A program made the position numbers and the translations under genes. A stretch of DNA of 35,223 bases from Anaerolineae bacterium (GTDB lineage Bacteria > Chloroflexota > Anaerolineae > Aggregatilineales > Phototrophicaceae): positions 1 through 35,223 of the forward strand of contig JAJEBY010000012.1 of the NCBI GenBank assembly GCA_022822305.1. Reading direction: 5' to 3'. The notes beneath the pieces are model-generated. The model saw nothing but the letters and a program-made list of their open reading frames with translations. It was not told where the DNA came from and did no database searches. The number at the start of each line of letters is the position of its first letter. Within the stretch, counting starts at the first letter, position 1. Of this stretch, positions 6,963-15,813 are shown piece after piece.

Positions 6963-7493
6963 TTATTTCCCCTTCGGGCGGAAGGCGGCGATGCGGTTTT
7001 CGTCCGTGGTCAGGTAGGCGCCGTCGATCAAGTCGATGCAATAGGGAATGGCGGGCATGACCGCGTCCAGGCAATCGCGGATGGCGCTGGGTTTGCCGGG
7101 CAGGTTGACGATCAGCGCCCCCCCGCGCACGCCGGCCGTTTGCCGCGACAGGATCGCCGTCGGCACGAATTGCAGCGATACCTGCCGCATCAGTTCGCCG
7201 AAGCCGGGCATCATCTTGTCGCAGACGGCTTCGGTGGCATCGGGCGTGATATCGCGTACAGCGGGTCCGGTGCCGCCGGTGGTGACCACCAGGCTGCAGC
7301 CGCGCGCGTCCACCATTTCGATCAAGGCGGCGCTGATGCGCTCGAATTCATCGGGCACGACCATGGCCACCGGTTCCCAGTCGTTGGTCAATACTTCGCT
7401 CAGATATTGATGAATGGCCGGACCGCCGCGGTCTTCATAGATGCCTTTGGAAGCGCGGTCGGAAACTGTCAGTATGCCGATCTTGGCGCGCAT
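6963..7493 (-). CDS. mogA: Molybdenum cofactor biosynthesis protein, MogA/MoaB family
   Basis: A 176-residue cytoplasmic protein of the MoCF-binding (MogA/MoaB) family. In molybdenum cofactor synthesis it adenylates molybdopterin before metal insertion. Motifs in order: KIGILTVSDRAS (residues 4-15), SLVVTTGGTGPAVRDITPDAT (about 67-87; TTGGTG and the following Asp are the MPT-binding site), GGALIVNLPGKPSAI near 130. ATG at 7493 is chosen over further upstream starts because AAAGGAGC lies 6 nt before it. The naming between mogA and moaB is uncertain by sequence alone. No other moa/moe genes are in the window. Confidence 0.9.
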   Translation of the reverse strand: MRAKIGILTVSDRASKGIYEDRGGPAIHQYLSEVLTNDWEPVAMVVPDEFERISAALIEMVDARGCSLVVTTGGTGPAVRDITPDATEAVCDKMMPGFGELMRQVSLQFVPTAILSRQTAGVRGGALIVNLPGKPSAIRDCLDAVMPAIPYCIDLIDGAYLTTDENRIAAFRPKGK

Positions 7494-7629
7494 GGACGCT
7501 CCTTTAGGTGACTTGACGCTCGGTTGCGTTCGCGTGGGCAATCCAACGCGGCTGCGCGCGAGCGGATATAGATTCGCGCGCTTATCTTAGCTATACTCGG
7601 GCGAAAGTTCGAGTAGGAGAAGCGGATTG

Positions 7630-8061
7630 ATGAGCGAGCATATCGACTTGAAGGCGCTGGTGGAAGGCGATGATGGCATCAGCGTTTTGCGCGGCGGCGG
7701 CAGGAAGCGCGATTGGAACGGCATCCACTACAAGACCGGGCTTTCTTCCAAGAATGTCAATGCCAAGGCATTATCGATCAATGTGGCCACTATTCCGCCC
7801 GGCGGCGTCGCCTACGCTCATATTCACGTCGAATTTGAGGTGATGCTTTATATCCTGGAGGGCGAGGTCCGGCACGAATACGGGGATGGCTGCAAGCAGG
7901 TGGTGGATAACTCGGCCGGGGATTTCATCTTCATTGAGCCCGGCATCCCGCACGAGGTCTTCAATCTCAGTGACAGCGAGCCGGTGGTGGCCTTCGTGGC
8001 GCGCTCGACCGCCGATGAGTGGGATCAGATTATTCCCTATGATCGGGATGCGGAGGGTTAG
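7630..8061 (+). CDS. Cupin-domain protein
   Basis: A 143-residue single-domain cupin (cupin_2 type beta barrel). The first cupin motif reads PPGGVAYAHIHVEFEVMLYILEGEV (about 56-80) with metal ligands His64, His66 and Glu70. The second is GDFIFIEPGIPHEVFNLSD (about 98-116) with His108. Such proteins bind Fe, Mn or Ni and may be dioxygenases, isomerases or just sensors; the substrate cannot be told. AGGAG at 7615-7619 precedes both TTG 7627 and ATG 7630; ATG is given. It is divergent from mogA with 136 bp between starts. Confidence 0.82.
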   Translation: MSEHIDLKALVEGDDGISVLRGGGRKRDWNGIHYKTGLSSKNVNAKALSINVATIPPGGVAYAHIHVEFEVMLYILEGEVRHEYGDGCKQVVDNSAGDFIFIEPGIPHEVFNLSDSEPVVAFVARSTADEWDQIIPYDRDAEG

Positions 8062-8072
8062 TCTGTCGAGTG

Positions 8073-8142
8073 CGGTCGGCCCGCCGGGTCGCCCCTACAG
8101 TTGTATGTGTGACGGCGGGCGACCTGATAGGTCGCCCCTACA
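8073..8142 (+). repeat. Two palindromic intergenic repeats with linker
   Basis: The first (8073-8099) has a degenerate stem and ends CGCCCCTACA. The second (8117-8142) is a perfect copy with arms GGGCGACCT/AGGTCGCCC and loop GAT. The linker GTTGTATGTGTGACGGC resembles the linker near 766-784. The gap 8062-8356 holds no gene that I can support. Confidence 0.85.
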
Positions 8143-8356
8143 TTTTGCAGACGGACGTTATGCGCGCAGGGGTCAGCCGGCCGCTGATTCGCCGCGATGA
8201 TGTCGCGTAGTGTCGAACATGTCCGCTACGCAGCTCGCCCGCAACAGCGTAAACACATATCGGCGCTAGCCAGCCAAGCGCCCGCGTGTGCCGCGCCTGC
8301 TCATTCCCGCGCCAGATGATATAATCGCCCAAATCAAACCAACACTGCCCTATCGG

Positions 8357-9334
8357 ATGTCGCTCGCACTGATTTCCTCCCTCTATCGCAGCGAGAATCA
8401 TTTGCCGGTCTTTGCCGCGGCCGTTTTCGGATTCGCCAAACACGTCAGCCAGCAGGGTATCGAAGTACACTACCTGCCCATCGTCAACGATGGCAGCGCC
8501 CTTGAACGCGAAACCATCGACCGGCTGGCGCGCGAGATCAACGCCAATTATTACGGTCAAATGACGCCGGTATACGTCGAGCGCGAAACGCTGTACGCAT
8601 CCTGGAATCGCGGCATCAACCTGTCGGGCGCCGCCTATTTCGGCGCTTGGAATGCCGATGACATCCGCTCCGCCGATGCTTTCATCGAGGGCTACCACGC
8701 CCTGCAGGACGGCGCCACGCTGGTCGATTTTGCCTTTACGCGGGTCAGCGTCTCTCGGCGCTATGGCATCGTCGAGCGCCAAGGCCGAGAGCATGCGCCC
8801 GCGCTCTTTCATCCGGCGCACTTCGCGCGCGGCAACGGACTGGGTCCGTTCTTCCTGGCCAGCCGCGGGCTCTATCAGCGCGTCGGCGCTTTCGACGAGA
8901 ACTTCCAAGTGGCGGGCGATATGGAGTGGGCGAGCCGCGCCCAAGCGCAGGCGCGCTTCACCGGCGGCCGGCAGATTGGCGGCGAATTCCTGATGCACGG
9001 CGACAACCTCAGCAACAGCGGCGCGGACCGCGAAGACCTGGAGGTCAACATCATCTTCATGAGGCGCCGGGCCTGGGATCACCTGCGCCCAGCCCACCCC
9101 GGCGCTCTGCGAGAAGCCTGGTTCAGCTGGGGCGCGCAAGGCGGCATCGAGTTGCCGCCGGAAATCGAGGATTATCTCTGGGGTCCCGAGAGCCTGGAGC
9201 GCTGGAAGCGCTATCGGCGCGAGAAATCACAGCGCGGCTGGCGGCGGCGCATTCGGCTGGCGCTGGCGGCTCGCGGATTGATTCACAGCGCCGAGTGGAG
9301 CGAGTTTAAGCGGACGCGGCAGGTCAATCGATGA
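8357..9334 (+). CDS. Family-2-type glycosyltransferase
   Basis: About 325 residues with GT-A fold traits. MSLALISSLYRSENHL at the start is the first Rossmann strand, IVNDGSAL is the nucleotide-sugar binding turn, and FGAWNADDI carries an Asp-Asp in place of the canonical DxD. GPFFLASRGLYQRVGAFDENFQVAGDMEW is the GNDxEW-like acceptor/catalytic region seen in GT2 proteins. The C-terminal 60 residues are basic. An upstream GTG (8288) would add 23 residues with no support; ATG 8357 fits the family. It overlaps the YfhO-like gene by ATGA, so the two are translationally coupled and likely act together on surface glycans. Confidence 0.78.
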   Translation: MSLALISSLYRSENHLPVFAAAVFGFAKHVSQQGIEVHYLPIVNDGSALERETIDRLAREINANYYGQMTPVYVERETLYASWNRGINLSGAAYFGAWNADDIRSADAFIEGYHALQDGATLVDFAFTRVSVSRRYGIVERQGREHAPALFHPAHFARGNGLGPFFLASRGLYQRVGAFDENFQVAGDMEWASRAQAQARFTGGRQIGGEFLMHGDNLSNSGADREDLEVNIIFMRRRAWDHLRPAHPGALREAWFSWGAQGGIELPPEIEDYLWGPESLERWKRYRREKSQRGWRRRIRLALAARGLIHSAEWSEFKRTRQVNR

Positions 9335-11991
9335 TACTGGATAACTGGCGGCGATGGCTGCCCAGCCTGCTCGTCATCGCGCTGACGCTGCTTTTCTACC
9401 GACAGCTGGCCTTCAGCGAGCTAATCCTGGCGCGTGGCGATACCTACAATTATTTCTACCCCTATTGGGATGTGCGCAACGCCGCCTACCGCGCGGGCGA
9501 ATTGCCGCTCTGGACCAGCGAGCTATTCATGGGCGCGCCGCTGCTGGCCAATCCACAATTGGGCGCCTACTACCCGCTCAATTGGCTGACCGCGCCCTTC
9601 CGCGCGCCGCTCGCCATCAAGATCAGCATCCTGGTTCACAGCGCGCTGGCTGGCGCGGGCATGCTCTACCTGTACCGGCAAGTCGTCGGTCCGGGATTGT
9701 TGCCGGCGCTGGTCGCCGCGCTGATCTACAGCTTCAGCGGCCACTTGGGCGCCCACGTTGAGCAGATCAATCAATTCCAGGGCTTGGCCTGGCTGCCGCT
9801 GCTGCTGGCGCTCTATCACCGCGCGCTGACATCACCTACACGCCGGCGCGACGCGCTGCTGCTGTGCATGGCATTGGCGCTGCAAATCAGCTGTGGGCAT
9901 ACGCAGACCGTTTTCATCAGCGGCATCGGCTTGGGACTCTACGGTCTGGGGCAGAGCCTGACGACGGGTCGCTCGCGCCGGGAAACGGCCGGGGCGCTGT
10001 TGACGCTGGCGATCTGCGTCTTGCTCGGCGCCCTGCTGGCGCTGCCACAATTGCTGCCCAGCCTGGAACTCGCCAGCCTCTCGAACCGAGGAGACGGTTT
10101 CGGCTTCGTTGAAGCGACAGCCTTTTCGCTCCCGCCGAGCCTGTTAGGACGCGCCTTGCTGCCCAGCTATGAGGGGCAACTTTTTGGTGAGTACAACGCT
10201 TATCTGGGCATCATCGGCATGGGACTCGCGTGTTGGGGTATTCTGAACGGCCCGCGGCGACAATGGACCTGGATCGGCATCGCCGTTATCGGCCTGGCAT
10301 TGGCCTTGGGGCGCAGCAATCCGATTTATTGGCTGCTGGCGGAATTGCCCGGGTTCAATCTCTTTCGCGTACCGGCGCGATTTCTAGCGCTTTACAGCCT
10401 GGGGATGGCGCTCTTGGCCGGCATGGGCATCAATGCCCTGCTCAACGGCGAGTCGGCTGAACCGTCGCCGGCGGATCGGCGTCGCGCCACTGCAATTGTA
10501 GTGATCCTCGGCGCGTTGGTCGCGGTGACAACTTTCCTGCTGCAGCCGGATCCGCGCGAAGTCTTCGGCGGCACAGCGCTCACGCGCGCCTCCTTCGTCC
10601 CCTGGCTGCTAGCGCTGCTGGCGCTGCTGATTGCGCTGCGCTGGCGCCGACGCTGGATGACAATTCTGGCCGTGGGCGGCCTGCTCATAGAGCTGCTGCT
10701 GGCGGCGAACAATCTGCCCTACAACGACTTGGCGCCACCGGAAGTTTATCTGGATCAACGCTTTACGATCACGCAGCTGCTGGCATATCAAGCCGAAGAG
10801 ACCGTGCCCGGCCGGACGCTATCGATCAGCCAGCGTTATTTCGATCCGAGCGATATAAGCGACCTGCGCCAGCATTACGACGAACTGGGCATGGCGTACG
10901 CCGCGCAGTTCCACGCGCTGGACGCAGTCAAGAATCAACTGACGCTGCATCCCAATCTGGCGCTGACCTGGGGCATTCCCAGCATCGACGGCTTCGGCGG
11001 CGGCATCACGCCAACCGCCTACTATTCGCAGCTGACATCGCTGCTGCTGCCTGAGGGCGCGCAGCGCGCCGTCGACGGGCGGTTGGGCGACCGTTTGGCG
11101 CTGCCCGAATGCCGGGGCTCCTGCATACCATCCCTGCGCTGGCTGCAACTGACCGATACCCGCTACTTGATCATCGATAAGGTCTACGATATCTGGCACG
11201 AGAATATCGCCTACGATACCGGTCTGGCCGATTTCTGGGCGGACGCGGACGCCTTCGCCTGGACCGACGCCGAGTATGATCAAGCGCGCGTCTTGCATCG
11301 CGAGCCGCTAACGCTCGACATTGAAGCGCTGGCGGCGCCACACGACCTGCTGCTGACGATCACAGACGCGGACGGTTTGAATGCCATACTCGCCGGCGAG
11401 CACAGCGTCATGGCCGTCACGCTTGTCGACAGTCGCGATCCGGAGCGCTATCTGGAAGCGCAGCCGCCGCCCTGGCAGCGCGCCTTTGCCAACAGCATCA
11501 AGGTCTATCGCGTCCCGGCCGATAGCGGTCGAGCCTACCTCGCGGCGACCACGCGCAGCTTGCCCGATGACTGGCAAGGCGGCGAAGCGGCTTTGCAGTT
11601 GCTGCGCGAGAGCGATATTGATGTCATTCACGGAGACTTCGAGGAGCGCAATCTGCCGGCGGGCGAGCCGGGCCAGGTCGACATCGTCGAATACAGCGAC
11701 GAGCGCGTCGCGCTGCGGGTTCAGGCGCCGTCGCCGGCCTGGCTGATTCTGAAAGACGCGCATTACCCGGGCTGGCTGGCGACGGTCAATGGACAGCCGC
11801 AGCCGATCGCCCGCGCCAATGTGATATTCCGGGCCGTCCCCGTGCCGGCGGACAGCAGCGCGGTCGTTTTCACATTTGAGCCGCAGCCTTGGTACACGGC
11901 CCTTTACGCCGGCGCGGCGTTCTGGATTCTGGCGGCGCTGATGCTGCTCACGTTGGTTCGTCGAGAACGTCAGCGAGCTTCTGGCGCCTAG
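9331..11991 (+). CDS. YfhO-like multi-spanning membrane protein (GT-C type)
   Basis: An 886-residue protein with about a dozen membrane helices in the first 460 residues, a large extracytoplasmic domain and a last helix close to the C-terminus (YAGAAFWILAALMLLTLV). Family hallmarks of the bacterial YfhO group are GDTYNYFYPYWD (about 36-47), PLWTSELFMGAPLLANPQLGAYYP (59-82) and FSGHLGAHVEQINQFQGLAW (about 135-153); these aspartate/proline-rich loops are on the outside. YfhO in Bacillus is linked to glycosylation of lipoteichoic acid; here the target is unknown. The start codon overlaps the stop of the glycosyltransferase gene, supporting a shared role. Confidence 0.85.
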   Translation: MILDNWRRWLPSLLVIALTLLFYRQLAFSELILARGDTYNYFYPYWDVRNAAYRAGELPLWTSELFMGAPLLANPQLGAYYPLNWLTAPFRAPLAIKISILVHSALAGAGMLYLYRQVVGPGLLPALVAALIYSFSGHLGAHVEQINQFQGLAWLPLLLALYHRALTSPTRRRDALLLCMALALQISCGHTQTVFISGIGLGLYGLGQSLTTGRSRRETAGALLTLAICVLLGALLALPQLLPSLELASLSNRGDGFGFVEATAFSLPPSLLGRALLPSYEGQLFGEYNAYLGIIGMGLACWGILNGPRRQWTWIGIAVIGLALALGRSNPIYWLLAELPGFNLFRVPARFLALYSLGMALLAGMGINALLNGESAEPSPADRRRATAIVVILGALVAVTTFLLQPDPREVFGGTALTRASFVPWLLALLALLIALRWRRRWMTILAVGGLLIELLLAANNLPYNDLAPPEVYLDQRFTITQLLAYQAEETVPGRTLSISQRYFDPSDISDLRQHYDELGMAYAAQFHALDAVKNQLTLHPNLALTWGIPSIDGFGGGITPTAYYSQLTSLLLPEGAQRAVDGRLGDRLALPECRGSCIPSLRWLQLTDTRYLIIDKVYDIWHENIAYDTGLADFWADADAFAWTDAEYDQARVLHREPLTLDIEALAAPHDLLLTITDADGLNAILAGEHSVMAVTLVDSRDPERYLEAQPPPWQRAFANSIKVYRVPADSGRAYLAATTRSLPDDWQGGEAALQLLRESDIDVIHGDFEERNLPAGEPGQVDIVEYSDERVALRVQAPSPAWLILKDAHYPGWLATVNGQPQPIARANVIFRAVPVPADSSAVVFTFEPQPWYTALYAGAAFWILAALMLLTLVRRERQRASGA

Positions 11992-12086
11992 CTCGACCCT
12001 CAACAGAATACGGGACTTCCGCATCGGCCATTTCTCCGCTAGCCTCTTCACCAATGCCGCTCGTGTGGAACCGGAGGACTCGCACT

Positions 12087-13022
12087 GTGACTGATTCAAA
12101 ACTTGTACAAATGCAGATTCGCCTCAATGCGCCCGCCGCGATCGTCTTCCGCGCGCTGACCTCGGCGGGAGCCTTGCGGGCCTGGCTGGCCGAAGCCGCT
12201 CATGTGGATCTGCCCGGCGGTCAGTTTCTGCTCTGGGGGAAACATACGCCGCATTGTCCGGCGCAAGGCGACGGGCATATGCGACTGCGCGAATATCAAG
12301 CGGACCGCTCGCTCCAATTCGACTGGACCATGGGCGGCGCGCCCGGCCGCGTCACCTTCCGATTGCGGCAAAGCGACGACGCGACCATCTTGTCTCTGAT
12401 CCACCAACGCGGCGAGGCGACAGAGGAGACCTTCTCGCTCGATGACTACTGGTTCACGCATCTGGAGAACCTGCGCCGCTATCTGGACGGAAAGCCGGCC
12501 GACGCGCGCGTCGATTTCAGCCAGGCCATGACCGGCGACATCAAACACCAGCTGCGAACAAGCGCCAATCTCGAACGCGTCTGGGCTGTGCTCACGCAAC
12601 CGCGACTGATCGAGCGCTGGATCGCCAACAGCGCGCGGGTCGAGCTGCGGGCGGGCGGCGTCTATGACCTGGGCTGGGGCTTCGATGGCATCAATGTTGT
12701 CGACTTCGACATCAACAGCCGCTTGACGATCAGTTGGCAGGAAACCGACGGGTCATCGACAAATGTGACATTCGCGTTGCATGCGCGCGACGGCGGCACG
12801 GACATCAGCCTGCATCATGGCGGATTCGCGCCGGATTTCCCCAACAACGGCATCTGGATCGGCTGGCTGAACTATTTGAATTGGATCCGCTCCGCCGCCG
12901 AATACGGGGAAAGCTGGCAGCCGCCCGCCATTCCCCTGGCCGAGCATCCCTGGGCGGGTATCTATCCCAAGTCTATGCACGAGGCGCAAGCGAGCCTGGA
13001 CCTGTCAGAATTGGAACCGTAA
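12087..13022 (+). CDS. Tandem SRPBCC (AHSA1-like) protein
   Basis: About 311 residues made of two consecutive START/Bet v1-like (activator of Hsp90 ATPase 1 type) domains. The first (residues about 8-140) has IRLNAPAAIVFRALTSAGALRAWL; the second (about 152-300) has HQLRTSANLERVWAVLTQPRLIERWI. Both repeat the signature of a helix-grip hydrophobic pocket for small ligands. Start GTG 12087 is chosen because CGGAGGA (12072-12078) lies 8 nt upstream; the open frame continues further up but lacks support. Members with two copies are rarer than single-domain ones. It heads a co-directional set with the VOC and beta-lactamase-fold genes. Confidence 0.78.
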   Translation: MTDSKLVQMQIRLNAPAAIVFRALTSAGALRAWLAEAAHVDLPGGQFLLWGKHTPHCPAQGDGHMRLREYQADRSLQFDWTMGGAPGRVTFRLRQSDDATILSLIHQRGEATEETFSLDDYWFTHLENLRRYLDGKPADARVDFSQAMTGDIKHQLRTSANLERVWAVLTQPRLIERWIANSARVELRAGGVYDLGWGFDGINVVDFDINSRLTISWQETDGSSTNVTFALHARDGGTDISLHHGGFAPDFPNNGIWIGWLNYLNWIRSAAEYGESWQPPAIPLAEHPWAGIYPKSMHEAQASLDLSELEP

Positions 13023-13085
13023 TCAGCAATGCACGGATGCCGCAGCGTCGAGTACGCCATTTGACCAAACGAAGGAGATCACAGC

Positions 13086-13772
13086 ATGAAACTGGGAAGC
13101 TATGTGGAAATCTTGCATTATGTGGAAGACCCGGCGGCGGCAGGCGCTTATTATCAAAAGCTCGGATTGGTCGCGCTGGGCGATGATGTTTACACCGACG
13201 GGCGTTATCATTTGCATTTGGTGACCGGACGCGGCGCCAACCCCAGTCTGCGTTATTTCGGCAGCGACATTGCCGCGCTTGCCGCAAGCGGGCTGAATAT
13301 CGTCGACAACACCCTCGTCAGCCCAAACGGCATAACGATCCTGCTCGACGACGGTCCGCCGCCGCGGCAGCTGCCGCACGATTATGTGGCCACGGCCGAG
13401 GATATCACGCGCTTGGGCAAGTTCGGCGAATTATCGGCATTCATACCCGATCTGGAAGTCGAGTGCGCCTTTTGGGAAGCCGCCGGATACGATGTGCTGG
13501 GCAAATACACACAACCCTCGCCCTGGGGCATTTGGTGCGACAAGCAGTTCTTGATCGGATTGCATCAAGACGATGTCGATGAACCCTTCGCCATCTGCCA
13601 TTTCAGTCCCGACATGAAAGAGGTCAACGGGCAGCTGAAAGCCGAGGGCTTCGACCTGACCCCTTTCGATACCAGCGCCGATCCCGACGATCTGACCTGG
13701 CAAAAGCTGATGACGCCTTATGGTTTGCTCTTCTATCTCTTCACCGGCGATATCTCCGACGCGACGCCCTAG
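13086..13772 (+). CDS. VOC-superfamily (glyoxalase-like) protein
   Basis: A 228-residue protein with two vicinal-oxygen-chelate modules: residues 1-90 (VEILHYVEDPAAAGAYYQKLGL) and about 110-225 (ELSAFIPDLEVECAFWEAAGYDVLG). The beta-alpha-beta-beta-beta pattern and FYxxLGf-type motif are typical of glyoxalase/bleomycin-resistance relatives. The metal-binding His/Glu set is not clear, so an enzymatic role is not assured. AAGGAG (13072-13077) lies 8 nt before the ATG. It follows the SRPBCC gene by 63 bp. Confidence 0.78.
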   Translation: MKLGSYVEILHYVEDPAAAGAYYQKLGLVALGDDVYTDGRYHLHLVTGRGANPSLRYFGSDIAALAASGLNIVDNTLVSPNGITILLDDGPPPRQLPHDYVATAEDITRLGKFGELSAFIPDLEVECAFWEAAGYDVLGKYTQPSPWGIWCDKQFLIGLHQDDVDEPFAICHFSPDMKEVNGQLKAEGFDLTPFDTSADPDDLTWQKLMTPYGLLFYLFTGDISDATP

Positions 13773-13806
13773 ACTTCCCATCAATTGCGCCGACGGGAGA
13801 GGCAGC

Positions 13807-14790
13807 ATGACCGACAGCGGCATCACCTTCATCACCGACGACATCGCGCAAGTGCAGATTCCGCTGCCCTACGCGCTCAATATCGTCAACTGCTATCTGC
13901 TGCGCGGCGCATCCGGCTGGACCCTGGTTGATACCGGCTTGAACACGCCGCCGGCGCAAGCGCAGTGGCGAGCCGCGCTTAGCGAATTGGACATCGCGCC
14001 CGATGACATCGAAAAAATCGTCGTCACCCACATGCATCCCGATCACTTTGGCATGGCCGGCTGGTGGCAGCAACTGGCGGCGCGACCGCTGCCGGTCATC
14101 ATCCCCGAGCTGGAACGCGAACAAGCCGCCTACTTTTACAATCCGCAGAACACGCGCAATTATCATGACTGGCTGCTGCAATGCGGCCTGGATCGCGTCA
14201 CCATCGACGAGGTGGAGGGCGCGTTGGGCAATACCCGCGACGCCACCCAGCCTCATCCGATCCAGCAAGGCTATCTGGCGGCGGAGAGCGCGATCACGCT
14301 GGGCAGCCGTCAATTCCGCGCCATCCATGCGCCGGGACACAGCGACGGCCAGCTGATCTTTTACGACGCCGATGATCGGCTCTGCTTGAGCGGCGATCAC
14401 GTTTTGATGAAGATCACGCCCAATATCGGCGCCTGGATGCATACCCGGCACAATCCCTTGCGGCGTTATCTGGATTCGCTGCGGGCGCTGGCCGATCTCG
14501 ATGTGCGGCTGGCGCTGCCCGGGCACAAATGGCTGGTTGAGGATTGGCGCGGCCGCATCGAAGAATTGATCGCGCACCACGATCTGCGTCTGCAGCACAC
14601 GCTGGACGCCATCGACGGCGGCGCCGCAACCGTCTACCAGGTCGCCGGGCAAATCTTTGACATGACCCGGTTCACGCCGCACGAATGGCGCTTCGCCATG
14701 GCGGAAACTCTGGCCCATCTGCAATTGCTGGAAGAATGCGCCCAAATCACGCGCGGCGACGATCCTGTATTCCGTTTTCGCCTCAGCTGA
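13807..14790 (+). CDS. Metallo-beta-lactamase-fold hydrolase
   Basis: A 327-residue MBL-fold protein. The zinc motif is VVTHMHPDHFGMAG with His75, His77, Asp79 and His80. A later AIHAPGHSDGQLIFY gives His, and LCLSGDHVL gives the bridging Asp; LALPGHKWLVEDW supplies the last His. This is the full dinuclear-zinc set, so hydrolase activity is likely; relatives hydrolyse thioesters, lactones or phosphodiesters. The C-terminal helical part (HDLRLQHTLDAI onward) is found in many MBL proteins. ATG 13807 has GGGAG upstream at 13795-13799. It is the last gene of the SRPBCC-VOC-MBL run and converges on the amidohydrolase, 15 bp away. Confidence 0.87.
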   Translation: MTDSGITFITDDIAQVQIPLPYALNIVNCYLLRGASGWTLVDTGLNTPPAQAQWRAALSELDIAPDDIEKIVVTHMHPDHFGMAGWWQQLAARPLPVIIPELEREQAAYFYNPQNTRNYHDWLLQCGLDRVTIDEVEGALGNTRDATQPHPIQQGYLAAESAITLGSRQFRAIHAPGHSDGQLIFYDADDRLCLSGDHVLMKITPNIGAWMHTRHNPLRRYLDSLRALADLDVRLALPGHKWLVEDWRGRIEELIAHHDLRLQHTLDAIDGGAATVYQVAGQIFDMTRFTPHEWRFAMAETLAHLQLLEECAQITRGDDPVFRFRLS

Positions 14791-14805
14791 CTTGGGACGT
14801 CCGCG

Positions 14806-15735
14806 CTAAGTCGGCCAATAAACGCGCAAGGCGTTCCGGCCCAACACGCCCGCCATCCCATCGTCAGACAGAAAATCGCAGTGCCGCCGCAGATAATTCA
14901 GCAGCTGGGGATAGGTGCCGCTGGTGAGCAGCCCCGGCACATCCGTGCCCCACATCAGCTTATCCGCGCCGATCAAATCGACCGCGCGCCGGATATAAGC
15001 TTGCGCCAAATGATAGGGATATTCATCGACCGGGTCGGCATATACGGGCAGAGCCGCCAGGTCAAAGGCGACATTCGCACGGCGTCCGAGCAGCAGCTGG
15101 CGCTGCCATTCGGCGTTGAGCGCGCCATTGTCCGGATCGCGCAGGGGCGGCTGCGCCAGATGAGCGATGACAATCTGCAGCTCCGGATAGCGCTCGGCGA
15201 TCGCATCCACCGCGTCAGTCTGATAGGAGCGGCTGCCGATACTGCCCAGATCAAATGTAACCACCAAGCCGTCCCGCTGCGCTTCTTCGAAGATCCAGCT
15301 GAATTGCGGCGCGTCGATGCGCAGATCGGGATAGCGGCCGCAGAGGCCGGTCGCTTCGGTCATTTCAAATTTGACGATTCGCAAGCCATGGTCGTCGATG
15401 GCTCGCCTGAAGCGCGCCTTGGCGTCGGCCGCCAGCGGATCGGGAGCGAAAGCGCCGATAAAACGATCCGGCCATTTGCGCACGGCTGCGGCCACGTAGC
15501 TGTCCAGCTCGCCATAAAAGGGACCCTGCAGCAATACGGCGCGTTCGACGCCGGCCCAAGCCATCTGCGCCAGCAGCGCTTCGGCCGGGAAGGCGGTGAA
15601 GGCGTTGAAGGGCGGCAGCAACTGATAACTGTCGTCGCCCCACAGCACCTGTCCCCAGGACGACGACCGCGTGGGACCGCGAACGGATCGGCCCTGCACC
15701 GCCGTCATGATATGAGCGTGCGCGTCAATGATCAT
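14806..15735 (-). CDS. Amidohydrolase_2-family metal-dependent hydrolase
   Basis: A 309-residue TIM-barrel metalloenzyme. It opens with MIIDAHAHI (metal ligands His6 and His8), has VIAHLAQPP near residue 190 (metal His) and LMWGTDVPG near 263 (catalytic Asp). The layout fits the amidohydrolase_2 family (decarboxylases of aromatic acids, lactonases, 4-oxalomesaconate-type hydrolases). The gene is on the opposite strand to the SRPBCC-VOC-MBL run, whose last stop lies 15 bp away, so transcripts converge. Substrate not assignable. Confidence 0.82.
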   Translation of the reverse strand: MIIDAHAHIMTAVQGRSVRGPTRSSSWGQVLWGDDSYQLLPPFNAFTAFPAEALLAQMAWAGVERAVLLQGPFYGELDSYVAAAVRKWPDRFIGAFAPDPLAADAKARFRRAIDDHGLRIVKFEMTEATGLCGRYPDLRIDAPQFSWIFEEAQRDGLVVTFDLGSIGSRSYQTDAVDAIAERYPELQIVIAHLAQPPLRDPDNGALNAEWQRQLLLGRRANVAFDLAALPVYADPVDEYPYHLAQAYIRRAVDLIGADKLMWGTDVPGLLTSGTYPQLLNYLRRHCDFLSDDGMAGVLGRNALRVYWPT

Positions 15736-15766
15736 ACTCAGGTTTCATTATCAGCGAAAAGGGGAA

Positions 15767-15791
15767 GGGCGACTCGCTGACCCGCCCCTGA
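15767..15791 (+). repeat. Decayed palindromic intergenic repeat
   Basis: GGGCGACTC then CGCCCCTGA with a broken stem, in the 78-bp gap between the amidohydrolase start and the end of the broken binding-protein gene. Confidence 0.55.
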
Positions 15792-15813
15792 ATTTTCCAG
15801 TTGCTGAGATTGA

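Noticed and set aside
8138..9139. Minus-strand frame opposite the glycosyltransferase
   Set aside because: Antisense shadow in high-GC DNA; no motif, and it runs into a palindromic repeat.
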